NCBI GenBank assembly: GCA_020052935.1
Contig: JAGVOD010000018.1
Span: 1-35,047, forward strand
DNA: 35,047 bases
Direction: 5' to 3'
Origin: an archaeon
GTDB taxonomy: Archaea; Nanobdellota; Nanobdellia; Woesearchaeales; UBA11576
Shown piece by piece: positions 21,781-29,878 of this stretch. The position numbers and the translations under genes are program-made. The notes below the pieces were generated by a model. It was given only the letters and a program-made list of their open reading frames with translations. It did no database searches and had not been told where the DNA came from. Position 1 is the stretch's first letter. Each line of letters starts with the position of its first letter.

Positions 21781-22136
21781 TCTAGCTCATCCCCCTCTCG
21801 TGTCTTGCTTTTCCTTATTGTGCCTGACTGAAGCTCGAGCACGTATTTTGCCTTGCCGGTCGAGTTGTACGTCGTGAACGGCCTGAAATCTCTCTTCATC
21901 TCCACCACTCGCTTTTTCTCGTCGAGGAACAGCATGTCGATCGGGTAGAAGACAAAGAACATGTGCAGCCCTTGCAGTTTTGGCTTGTCGAACTCGAACA
22001 CCAGCGCTTTTGCCTTCACAGCAGATTCGTCTGTGAACATAAGGCCGCGTGCCTTGGACGCGACAGATCTGCATAATCTATAGTCTGCTGCGATCAGTGT
22101 TTTCCTTGTTTTGTTGCGGATGTGTATTGTCGTCAC
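21771..22136 (-). CDS. DUF192 protein
   Basis: A 121-residue protein of the DUF192 (COG1430) family, whose function is not established. Landmarks are ARGLMFTDES, the central ALVFEFDKP, MFFVFYPIDMLFLDEKKRVVEM and YVLELQSGTI. The start chosen is the GTG at 22136, which lies just after the promoter; the frame is open to 22247, but that upstream part runs through two TATA-like sequences and is unlike the family. Many DUF192 proteins have a signal peptide, but this one does not, so it is probably cytoplasmic. Its last 10 bases overlap the acylphosphatase start. Confidence 0.85.
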   Translation of the reverse strand: MTTIHIRNKTRKTLIAADYRLCRSVASKARGLMFTDESAVKAKALVFEFDKPKLQGLHMFFVFYPIDMLFLDEKKRVVEMKRDFRPFTTYNSTGKAKYVLELQSGTIRKSKTREGDELEWR

Positions 22137-22157
22137 CTTTTCTAACGAACAGCGCCC

Positions 22158-22180
22158 ATATAAAAAACTTTTTATAAATC
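22158..22180 (-). promoter_or_regulatory. Promoter of the DUF192-acyP operon
   Basis: Two minus-strand TATA-like runs, one from TATAAAAAA-type sequence at 22158-22168 and one from TTTATAAATC at 22171-22180, lie 22 and 35 bp before the GTG start. Either would give a very short leader or none. Confidence 0.45.
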
Positions 22181-22301
22181 TGTTTTTCACAGAACTGCCC
22201 AAAAGCCACAAATCAGGTGAATTAAGCCTGTTTCCACAGGAAATCATAGGGGTATTACCTTTATAAAAACTAGTTTCTCAAATATATATTTTGGAATAAT
22301 A

Positions 22302-22368
22302 GTATTTATAAATACCAAGCCACTTTCTATTTAAATAGTTTATATTTTGTTTATAAACACATAGGGGG
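22302..22368 (+). promoter_or_regulatory. tbp promoter region with three palindromic TATA-like sequences
   Basis: GTATTTATAAATAC (22302-22315), CTATTTAAATAG (22327-22338) and GTTTATAAAC (22349-22358) are each perfect palindromes with a TATA-type centre. The middle one has the best spacing (38-49 bp) to the tbp ATG. GGGGG at 22364-22368 is the ribosome binding site. The product of the gene binds exactly this kind of sequence, so self-regulation is possible. Confidence 0.55.
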
Positions 22369-22375
22369 TTAGAAT

Positions 22376-22936
22376 ATGACCAAAAGAGATATTCGGGTTG
22401 TTAATATCGTTGTTTCCTCTTCCTTGGGGCAGGACATTCCTTTAGAGAAGATGGCAGCGACGCTTTCAAACACAGAATACAATCCTGAGCAGTTTCCGGG
22501 CTTGGTTATAAGAATAAAGGAGCCTAAGACCTCTGCCTTGATTTTCAATTCTGGAAAGATTGTCTGCACTGGTGCGAGGACTCTTGACGATGTCCAGCGC
22601 TCGATAAAGCAGATAATCAAGAGCCTTGAGAAGATAAACATCAAGATCTCAATAGAGCCTGAAGTGACTATCCAAAACATAGTGGCTGCTGGTGCCGTCG
22701 GCATGGACCTGAACCTTAACGTCCTTGCCATGAAGCTGCAGAACACAGAGTACGAGCCAGAACAGTTCCCAGGCCTGGTCTACAAGATAAATGTCGAGCC
22801 CAAGGGCGAGAAGGTATTCAAGGCCACTTTCCTGTTGTTCTCCAACGGAAAGGTCGTCTGCACAGGCACCAAGTCAGAGCACCAGGTGCACCAGGCTCTC
22901 GACGCATTGATTGAGAATCTGAAGAAAGTCAAGTGA
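22376..22936 (+). CDS. tbp: TATA-box-binding protein
   Basis: A 186-residue TBP, the promoter-recognition factor of archaeal RNA polymerase. It consists of two ~90-residue imperfect repeats, visible from the pairs NTEYNPEQFPGLVIRIKEP / NTEYEPEQFPGLVYKI and FNSGKIVCTGARTLDDVQRSI / FSNGKVVCTGTKSEHQVHQAL. These form the saddle that bends TATA DNA. The N-terminus is short, as in archaea, and no acidic tail is seen. An AT-rich promoter with palindromic TATA sequences precedes it. mcm follows 147 bp downstream on the same strand. Confidence 0.97.
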   Translation: MTKRDIRVVNIVVSSSLGQDIPLEKMAATLSNTEYNPEQFPGLVIRIKEPKTSALIFNSGKIVCTGARTLDDVQRSIKQIIKSLEKINIKISIEPEVTIQNIVAAGAVGMDLNLNVLAMKLQNTEYEPEQFPGLVYKINVEPKGEKVFKATFLLFSNGKVVCTGTKSEHQVHQALDALIENLKKVK

Positions 22937-22972
22937 TTATTTTTTGTTTTTGCTTATTAGTCTTTAATTTTT
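22937..22972 (+). terminator. T-rich termination region after tbp
   Basis: Directly after the tbp stop codon the plus strand has several T runs (TTATTTTTTG, TTTTTGC, TTTAATTTTTAG). This is a typical archaeal oligo-T terminator. The mcm promoter would lie in the remaining ~110 bp, where GTTTTTTTAAGG (about 23020-23031) is the best TATA candidate. Confidence 0.55.
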
Positions 22973-23083
22973 AGATCCAACCGTTGTCGTCGGAAATCTT
23001 TCGGTTTTTAGGGGGAAAGTTTTTTTAAGGGGGAATGAAAATAATATCCTAGTCATAACTATTTTAGGTAAAAAAGGGATAGC

Positions 23084-25102
23084 ATGGATGTTTCAGAGCA
23101 GATAAAGAGGTTCGAGCAATTCGTCGAGCAGAACTACCAGGTTGCGCTGCTTGAGGCGATTTCTGTCGGAAATAATTTCATGCTTATTGATTTCTCTCAG
23201 CTGGCGAAATTCGACCCTGAGCTTGCAGAGCTTCTTCTTGACCAGCCGGAGGAGGTTCTGAAGGCATTCGAGATAGCTATCAGGAACCTTGACACTCCCG
23301 AGTCTGTCTCGAAGTTCTATGTCCGTTTCAAGAACCTTCCGAAGAGCCAGGAGCAGAGGATACGCGAGATCCGCAGCAGTCATATCGACAAGTTTCTTTT
23401 CGTGAATGGGATTGTCCGCCAGAAGTCTGATGTCAGGCCGCAGGTGACTACTGCGAAATTCGAGTGCCCTAGCTGCGGCAATGTCATCTCAGTCATCCAG
23501 CTGGAGGCTAAGTTCAAGGAGCCGTCGCGTTGCGGCTGTGGACGCAAGGGCAAGTTCCGGATGCTGTCGAAGGAGCTTGTTGATGCGCAGAAGATTGTCC
23601 TTGAGGAGATATCTGAGCTTCTTGAGGGCGGAGAGCAGCCGAAGAGGATTGACATATTCCTGAAGAATGACCTTGTCTCGCCTCTTAGCGACAAGAAGAC
23701 CAACCCGGGCACCAAGATCCGTGTCGTGGGGCAGGTCAAGGAAGTCCCTATTCCTTCTAAGGATGGCGGCAAGCTGGTGCGTTTCGACCTGATGATCGAG
23801 GCGAATTGTGTCGAGTCTGTCGAGGAGAGCTTTGGGGAGCTGACTATAACTGAGGAGGAAGAGAAAAAGATAAAAGAACTGGCGAATGACCCGAAGATCC
23901 TGAACAAGCTTGTCAACTCCATGGCACCTTCTATCTATGGCCATGAGAAGGTCAAGGAAGCTATCATCATGCAGCTTCTTGGCGGTGTGCGCAAGACAAG
24001 GAATGACGGCGTAGTCACAAGAGGAGATATGCACATCCTTCTCGTCGGTGATCCTGGTTCAGGAAAGTCCCAGCTGTTGAAGCGCGCTCAGCTGATAGCT
24101 CCGAAGTCCCGTTATGTATCTGGCAAGGGCGCAAGCGGTGCCGGCCTTACTGCCGCTGTCGTGAGGGATGAGTTCTTACGTGGCTGGGCTCTTGAGGCGG
24201 GCGCTCTCGTACTGGCTAACCACGGCTTCTGCATGATTGATGAGATGGATAAGATGTCTAAGGAGGACCGTGATGCGATGCATGAGGCCCTGGAACAGCA
24301 GACAGTCTCGATCTCCAAGGCGAATATCCAGGCGACGCTTAGGTGCGAGACCACAGTCCTCGCTGCTGCCAACCCGAAGTGGGGCCGTTTCGATCCTTAC
24401 GATCTTCTTGGCAAGCAGATAGATCTTCCTCCTGCGTTGATCAGCAGGTTTGATCTTATTTTCCCGATAAAGGACTTGCCGAATAAGGAGCAGGATGAGC
24501 GTCTTGCTGGCTTTGTCCTTAATCTCCATCAGACCAGCGATGCCGGCACGTGTGACATTGATACTGATACCCTGAGGAAGTTCATTGCATATGCGAGGCG
24601 TTACTGTGTCCCGAAGCTCACTGACGCAGCATTGGAGGAGATCAAGGAGTACTATGTCAAGATGCGCGCTTCTGGCGGCGATGAAGGTGGCGTGAAGGCA
24701 ATACCTATAACTGCAAGGCAGCTTGAGGCACTGGTGCGGCTTGCAGAGGCTTCTGCCAGGTCGCGTCTTTCAGATAAAGTGACGAGGAAAGACTCCAGGA
24801 AGGCCATTGAGCTGCTGCATTACTGCATGTCGCAGGTCGGTATCGACCCTGATACCGGCAAGATTGACGTCGATATCCTCACTACAGGTGTATCTTCTTC
24901 TGCGAGGAGCAACATCATAGTCATCAAGGAGGTCATAAATGACCTGGAGAACAAGATTGGCAAGACCCTTCCTGTGGATGATGTCGCGAGAGAAGCGCAG
25001 GAGCGTGGCATCTCTGCTGACAAGGTCGAGGAAGTGCTTGAGAAATTGAAGCGTTCTGGTGATATATTCGAGCCGAAGCGAGGGTTTATCCAGAAGATTT
25101 GA
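23084..25102 (+). CDS. mcm: Replicative DNA helicase MCM
   Basis: A 672-residue archaeal MCM, the hexameric 3'-5' helicase of the replication fork. The N-terminal domain (about 1-265) includes a zinc-binding part with CPSCG (about 127-131) and CGCG (about 149-152). The AAA+ domain (about 275-500) shows Walker A GDPGSGKSQ (about 323), Walker B MIDEMDKM (about 384), sensor 1 AAANPKWGRFD (about 427) and the arginine-finger segment SRFDLIF (about 453). A C-terminal winged helix (about 600-672) ends LKRSGDIFEPKRGFIQKI. No intein interrupts the ATPase motifs, and length is normal. It follows tbp; the next gene has its own promoter. Confidence 0.97.
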   Translation: MDVSEQIKRFEQFVEQNYQVALLEAISVGNNFMLIDFSQLAKFDPELAELLLDQPEEVLKAFEIAIRNLDTPESVSKFYVRFKNLPKSQEQRIREIRSSHIDKFLFVNGIVRQKSDVRPQVTTAKFECPSCGNVISVIQLEAKFKEPSRCGCGRKGKFRMLSKELVDAQKIVLEEISELLEGGEQPKRIDIFLKNDLVSPLSDKKTNPGTKIRVVGQVKEVPIPSKDGGKLVRFDLMIEANCVESVEESFGELTITEEEEKKIKELANDPKILNKLVNSMAPSIYGHEKVKEAIIMQLLGGVRKTRNDGVVTRGDMHILLVGDPGSGKSQLLKRAQLIAPKSRYVSGKGASGAGLTAAVVRDEFLRGWALEAGALVLANHGFCMIDEMDKMSKEDRDAMHEALEQQTVSISKANIQATLRCETTVLAAANPKWGRFDPYDLLGKQIDLPPALISRFDLIFPIKDLPNKEQDERLAGFVLNLHQTSDAGTCDIDTDTLRKFIAYARRYCVPKLTDAALEEIKEYYVKMRASGGDEGGVKAIPITARQLEALVRLAEASARSRLSDKVTRKDSRKAIELLHYCMSQVGIDPDTGKIDVDILTTGVSSSARSNIIVIKEVINDLENKIGKTLPVDDVAREAQERGISADKVEEVLEKLKRSGDIFEPKRGFIQKI

Positions 25103-25119
25103 TTTTATTGTCGAAAAGA

Positions 25120-25128
25120 TTTATATAT
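25120..25128 (+). promoter_or_regulatory. TATA box of the four-gene envelope operon
   Basis: TTTATATAT ends about 21 bp before the ATG at 25150, and there is no ribosome binding site. The spacing predicts a leaderless message starting at the ATG, which fixes the start against the longer frame beginning at 25099 inside mcm. Confidence 0.55.
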
Positions 25129-25149
25129 CCTTTTTATAAACAACCCTTC

Positions 25150-28100
25150 ATGCTTAAAAGAGGTTCCAGATACATCTGCATGTTTCTTATTTACTTGGTA
25201 TTGATACCTATTTTTCAGACCGCCAATGTCTTTGCTGAGTTCTACTCAGGCATACATGGTTCTGACAATGTTCCGGGTTTCAGGAAGACCTATCCTGATG
25301 TTACCATAATCAATGTCTCTGCATTGATCCCTGGCGAGACCGTGTCTGGCTCTCAGATAAAGCTTCTTTCTGACCCCACGAGACCTTTTGAGTGCACTGA
25401 GGGCAATGCTACCTCGCCGTATGTCTGCCAGATGACTGTTCCTGGTGACCTCCCTCCTGGCCCTCACGAGTACGAGGTTCAGTTGTTCCACGCAGATCTT
25501 TCAGAAGCCGCGCCCAAGCAGGTCCTGACGATAGTTGCTGATGACCAGCCTCCGAAGATACATTCCTTCAGTATCGCCAGGAACGGCTCTAATGTCTCTG
25601 CCGCTTATCAGGTCTCTGATTCTGCATGTGCGTCATGCCCGCCTGACCTGTGCGCGGGTATCGCGAGGATAGATTTTCTTCTCAATTACGAGAAGGTCGG
25701 CGAGGTCATCCCAGATGCCGGCCAGTGCCTTCTCCCTGCAAACACGACGCTCCTCATGATAAACCCCGTGCCCGGCGTCATCACGAAGAATATCTGTATT
25801 GAAGCGTATGACCGTCTTTTCCAGAAATCCTCTGAGTGTAGGGAGATTGTTATGGACTTCTCCCCGCCGCAGCTCATCAATGCGAGTCTTTGGTTCAATA
25901 ATAAGCCATTGCGCTACACAAAAGGTGAGCCGCAGGGCAATGTCGTGCTCCAGGCTTTTATCGCAGAAGAGTCTGAGTTGAATCTCAGCTCGATTGTCGC
26001 TGATTTCTCCTCGTTGAACTCAAGAGCTGAGTTCAGCAGCGCGTACAGGAACGTCGACATGTCGGACACAAACAAGATGCTTTTCAACATAAAGTGCAGC
26101 AATGTCTCTAAAGGCATTTACAACTGCACCTGGAGCAACATCCTTATGCTGCTCAATTCTGCATCTACCCCAAAGATAACTGTATACGCGACCGATACTC
26201 TTGGGAATGTTATGAACTCCACGTATGATTTGCCTATTCTTTTCGACAACACAAAGCCTGTTGTTACTGGCATGCGTTCCGGCATAGCTGATGATGTAGG
26301 TCGTTACTGGGTCGGCAAGGGCAACAACACTATTTACGTCGACATCTCAGAATCTGGATCAGGATTCAGGGACAGGAAGCTTTTCATTGATTTCGGGAGC
26401 TTTGGCAAGCAGCAGTATGCTGGTGATAAGACAATCATCGCTCCGAATAACTGCACAGAGGGTTGGACCTGCGTCTATGATTTCATCAATGTCATCAACC
26501 CGCACGTGAGCGGCGAAGTCCTTCCCATGACGGTTATTGCTGGCAGCTCTGATGATGCTAATAATCCTGTCGAGGGTGCGACAAGCACGGGCTTTTATTA
26601 TGATAATGAGGCTCCGCAGATACTCGCCATACAGAACTCGACTGTCTGCCCGACTTTCCCAGACTCTATCGAGATAAAGGTGAATGTCTCAGAGAAGTAT
26701 TCTGGTGGTGTCAAGGCAGAGGTCTCTGCCCCTCTGCTGAGCACGAATATCTTTCCGATGAGCTTTGACTGTGAGGAGACCACCAAGAAAGGGACTTGGG
26801 CCTGTGATATCATCATCGATAACCTTGTGACGCTTTACGTCGATGGCGAGATAAACCTCACTCTGTTTGACCGTGCTGGAAACCACAACACGACGACTCT
26901 TAGACAGGAGGTCTGCGAGGCAGCGCCAGGCACTCCTCCGAATGTTATCAGCGTTGCAAGTTGTGATGTCCTTCCAGCTTCAGGCATTGACCGCCAGATA
27001 TCTGAACGTATTCCTTTCCCTATCTTCTTGCGTCCTACTCTTCGCCCGACAAGCACTGGCGCAGCCATCCAGCAGGTCCGCGTCACGAAATGCTCTTCCC
27101 CGCTTGGCACGTTCAGCGACGAGTATGTCCTTGATGAGTTGAACTTTGATTCTCCATTGATTGGCACGACGGTTCAGCTCTCTCCAGAAGCCCTGGCGAC
27201 TTCAGGCACTGACATCATCGATAAGATAGACATCTCTTGCGGACTCGAGTTGATTGTCCGCGCCGGCACCAAGGTCTATCAGCTGCCTGAGATCGAGAAC
27301 ATGACCTGTCGTGATGTGCCCGTGCATGGTACTGTTTTTGGCGGGATAGACCATAGCTTGAACCTCACCATGCAGGACATAACCGATCAGATCAAGGACA
27401 AGGAGGATGAGATTGCTGATTACGAGGACGCGCTTGATGTCCTGGGTGGAATCTGCACCATCGCAGAGCTCATGGCCAAGATAACTGCTGCGTTGCAGAT
27501 ACTTCGTGAGGTGATCTGGGTCGTCTCGCTGATATTGTATGCGCTGACGTTCAGCAAGAGTGCTGGTGAGAAGTTGTATCACACCACTTGCAGGTTAGTT
27601 GAGAAGATTAGCGGCTGGATTGTCACTCTTCTATGGCAGATTGATTCTGGCCGCATCGGACAGGATTTCTGGGGTGAGGGCGCCGCCTGGTCTTCTCCTG
27701 GCTTCTACATCAAGACCCTTTGTGGAATTTTCACCTGCCGCCTCACAGAGCAGAACACCTTTGTGGAGATGCTCGGCGGGATGAGTCTGGATGTGGATTC
27801 TGCCTGGGGTCCTGCCAACTCGCAGAGCTATGATAGGTTTGTTCAGGACGAAGCCAGGGAAGGCACGACAAACCGTTTCCCTGAGGGAGACGGTGTTCCT
27901 GGCAAGATTCCGACCGATGTGTATAAGGTGATTTTCTCCGCATATAGGAGCAAGGAAGTCGCTACTCTTGGCCTATGCATGCCGGGCTATGTCTATGCCT
28001 TGAGGAAGGAGCGTCAACTCTTGTGTATGAAGCGTAATTGTTATCGTGATTTTGTCTCTTCAGGCTTCTCGCCAGAGGTGTGTGAGAAGATGCAGTCTGC

Positions 28101-28497
28101 AAGGCATTGTGTCTATGTCAGCAGCGCAGCATATAAGATTGCAGGTGATAGTGTATCAGGCCGTATTGCTTTGGGTATCATTGAGTATGAGCTCAACAAC
28201 GCTATTGGTGCTTTGTCTTCTTGGGGCTTGCGCGAGTTGGGCTGCGCCTATCCTTGGGGATTGAACAACTATAAGAAGATTGGTGACGGTGTTGACAAGG
28301 AGTGTGGTGACGAAAAGACTTCAAAAGATTCGCCATTGCCATTGCCTTCGCCAGCAGGCACTCTCTGGAGCCACATCTGTGGCCTCTCGCTCGCAGTCCT
28401 TATCTGGATGGATGTGGGTGACTGGCTTGACGCCAGCGACTGGGACTGGAATTATTACAATGATGGATTAGGAGACCCTGATTACTGCAGCATGTAA
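25150..28497 (+). CDS. Large secreted/surface protein with Ig-like domains and C-terminal membrane segments
   Basis: An 1115-residue protein. Residues 1-29 are a signal peptide (MLKRGSRYICMFLIYLVLIP, cleavage plausible after NVFA). Residues about 30-630 are strand-rich with several Ig-like units, marked by repeats such as TIVADDQPPKIHSFSI, VMDFSPPQLINASLW, ILFDNTKPVVTG and YYDNEAPQILAI. They contain many N-x-S/T sequons and Cys pairs. A Cys-bearing region follows (about 640-740), then a short coiled coil (QIKDKEDEIADYEDALD), hydrophobic stretches (about 780-845) and a Cys-rich domain with LCMPGYVYALRKERQLLCMKRNC. The last part has another hydrophobic segment (HICGLSLAVLIWM) and ends Asp/Tyr/Trp-rich. 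The family is unknown to me, although similar long proteins occur in DPANN genomes. First gene of an operon with the next three. Confidence 0.85.
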   Translation: MLKRGSRYICMFLIYLVLIPIFQTANVFAEFYSGIHGSDNVPGFRKTYPDVTIINVSALIPGETVSGSQIKLLSDPTRPFECTEGNATSPYVCQMTVPGDLPPGPHEYEVQLFHADLSEAAPKQVLTIVADDQPPKIHSFSIARNGSNVSAAYQVSDSACASCPPDLCAGIARIDFLLNYEKVGEVIPDAGQCLLPANTTLLMINPVPGVITKNICIEAYDRLFQKSSECREIVMDFSPPQLINASLWFNNKPLRYTKGEPQGNVVLQAFIAEESELNLSSIVADFSSLNSRAEFSSAYRNVDMSDTNKMLFNIKCSNVSKGIYNCTWSNILMLLNSASTPKITVYATDTLGNVMNSTYDLPILFDNTKPVVTGMRSGIADDVGRYWVGKGNNTIYVDISESGSGFRDRKLFIDFGSFGKQQYAGDKTIIAPNNCTEGWTCVYDFINVINPHVSGEVLPMTVIAGSSDDANNPVEGATSTGFYYDNEAPQILAIQNSTVCPTFPDSIEIKVNVSEKYSGGVKAEVSAPLLSTNIFPMSFDCEETTKKGTWACDIIIDNLVTLYVDGEINLTLFDRAGNHNTTTLRQEVCEAAPGTPPNVISVASCDVLPASGIDRQISERIPFPIFLRPTLRPTSTGAAIQQVRVTKCSSPLGTFSDEYVLDELNFDSPLIGTTVQLSPEALATSGTDIIDKIDISCGLELIVRAGTKVYQLPEIENMTCRDVPVHGTVFGGIDHSLNLTMQDITDQIKDKEDEIADYEDALDVLGGICTIAELMAKITAALQILREVIWVVSLILYALTFSKSAGEKLYHTTCRLVEKISGWIVTLLWQIDSGRIGQDFWGEGAAWSSPGFYIKTLCGIFTCRLTEQNTFVEMLGGMSLDVDSAWGPANSQSYDRFVQDEAREGTTNRFPEGDGVPGKIPTDVYKVIFSAYRSKEVATLGLCMPGYVYALRKERQLLCMKRNCYRDFVSSGFSPEVCEKMQSARHCVYVSSAAYKIAGDSVSGRIALGIIEYELNNAIGALSSWGLRELGCAYPWGLNNYKKIGDGVDKECGDEKTSKDSPLPLPSPAGTLWSHICGLSLAVLIWMDVGDWLDASDWDWNYYNDGLGDPDYCSM

Positions 28498-28498
28498 G

Positions 28499-29059
28499 AT
28501 GAAAGCTAAAAAGACATTCAAATCGTGCATAATCTTGCTGATGTTAGTTCTGCTTAGCGCTCCAGCATTCTCAGCCAGCTGGTATGAGTGGCTCTATGGT
28601 GGCGCTCTTTCGTCGACAACTCACGGCAATCCTGTCTTGCACTGGTATAATGTCTCGCAGTGGGAGCTTGATGTCTGCTATGCTTGGGGCGGAACTTCTG
28701 ACCCTAACTCTGTCTCACAGAACAATGTTGTGGGAGATTATTATCATAATCTTATCGTGACTATCCAGGCAGAGGTGTCTGATCCTCTTGGCGAGGCTGC
28801 TGTTGCGACAGGAAAGCGTGTCTACGAAGTGGCTTGGTTCATCCAGCCTACTGACCTTGATGAGACCATGAACTTTGAGGTCAATCTCATAGACCAGTAC
28901 GGCCAGAAGGAGCTCGTCGAGTCGCTTAGCTCGAACTATGTCAATGGTTTCCGTGGCTATGATGTGAGGGTGAGCGAGAAGAACTACACGAATGCTACTA
29001 TAACCTATTGGAATGACCGTCGTGAAAAGTTGTCTATGGGTGTGCCTTTCGTAAGGTGA
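28499..29059 (+). CDS. Small secreted protein of the envelope operon
   Basis: A 186-residue protein with a clear signal peptide (MKAKKTFKSCIILLMLVLLS, cleavage near SAPAFSA|SW). The mature part is aromatic-rich (WYEWLYGG, WYNVSQWELDVCYAW, YEVAWFIQP) and strand-like, with N-x-S/T sequons. It begins one base after the upstream stop codon and is followed directly by the next gene (TGA then ATG), so translation is tightly coupled. The family is unknown. Confidence 0.82.
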   Translation: MKAKKTFKSCIILLMLVLLSAPAFSASWYEWLYGGALSSTTHGNPVLHWYNVSQWELDVCYAWGGTSDPNSVSQNNVVGDYYHNLIVTIQAEVSDPLGEAAVATGKRVYEVAWFIQPTDLDETMNFEVNLIDQYGQKELVESLSSNYVNGFRGYDVRVSEKNYTNATITYWNDRREKLSMGVPFVR

Positions 29060-29878
29060 ATGATGAAAAAGAAAGAGATGCGTACCGGACTGAGTAAGCG
29101 TTTGTCTGATGTATTCAGCGGAATCAAGAGGGACTTCTGGAAAGTATTCCTAAAGACTTTGTTGTTCGATTTCCTTTGCCTAGCATCCCTCCTCATCATA
29201 CTGCTTGTGTCCTTCGCGCTCTTTTCATCATCCTGGGGGAAGCTTGGCTCAGCTTTGCCTTCTGCCTTGAAGATGGCGAGCGCGATATCCGCCAATCCTG
29301 GACTGGTCAAGGCTTATTCCGGTGAATTGACCTCGTTGCGTACGGCTCTCGACTCTTTTATGTGGGAAGCGTCATTCATCCTGGCGGTCACGCTGGTCGC
29401 TTTCGTGCTTTGCTATTCCTTTTTCCAGATGAAGATATTCCGGGTGTTGGACCCTGCGCTTCTGAAGAAGAGCTATTGGCGTTTTGTCTTGTTGGATGCT
29501 GTGCTGATTGTCTTTTCCTTGCTTTTGATGTCGTTCGGGATTTTCGCTTTCAGGTTATTTGTTAATGTCATAGTGTCTTCTGTGTTCCTCTTGTTCATCC
29601 TGCTCTTGGCGAACAATGCCTGTTTTGTATTCGTGAAGATAAAGAAGGTGTTCGCCGCGTTAAGAATGGCATTCTCCTTGTTCAGGCCTTTCTTGCTCGT
29701 CATGTTCCTTGTCCTGGCCTGCGTCTTTGTCTTCCTCTCTATGCTGCTTGCAGCATTATCTTCGCTGTTTTGGGGTTTCGGCCCGCTCGTGCTTTTGTTT
29801 GGTTTCCTTGTCCTTTGGTCTCTAGGTAGGCTTATCATCTATCGTGTAAATGGGGTATTCTGGAAAGATGTCAAATAG
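29060..29878 (+). CDS. Polytopic membrane protein of the envelope operon
   Basis: A 272-residue protein with about six membrane segments: around 31-55, 100-122, 138-160, 165-188, 209-232 and 236-256. It has a basic N-terminus (MMKKKEMRTGLSKRLSD) and no catalytic motif that I can see. The start is the first of two tandem ATGs, with AGGTGA overlapping the previous stop. It overlaps the next gene by 11 bp. Its position among three secreted or anchored proteins suggests a membrane platform or export component; this is inferred. Confidence 0.82.
   Translation: MMKKKEMRTGLSKRLSDVFSGIKRDFWKVFLKTLLFDFLCLASLLIILLVSFALFSSSWGKLGSALPSALKMASAISANPGLVKAYSGELTSLRTALDSFMWEASFILAVTLVAFVLCYSFFQMKIFRVLDPALLKKSYWRFVLLDAVLIVFSLLLMSFGIFAFRLFVNVIVSSVFLLFILLLANNACFVFVKIKKVFAALRMAFSLFRPFLLVMFLVLACVFVFLSMLLAALSSLFWGFGPLVLLFGFLVLWSLGRLIIYRVNGVFWKDVK

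Noticed and set aside
22137-22247. 37-residue extension of the DUF192 protein
   Set aside because: It runs through the TATA-like promoter sequences and does not look like the family N-terminus.
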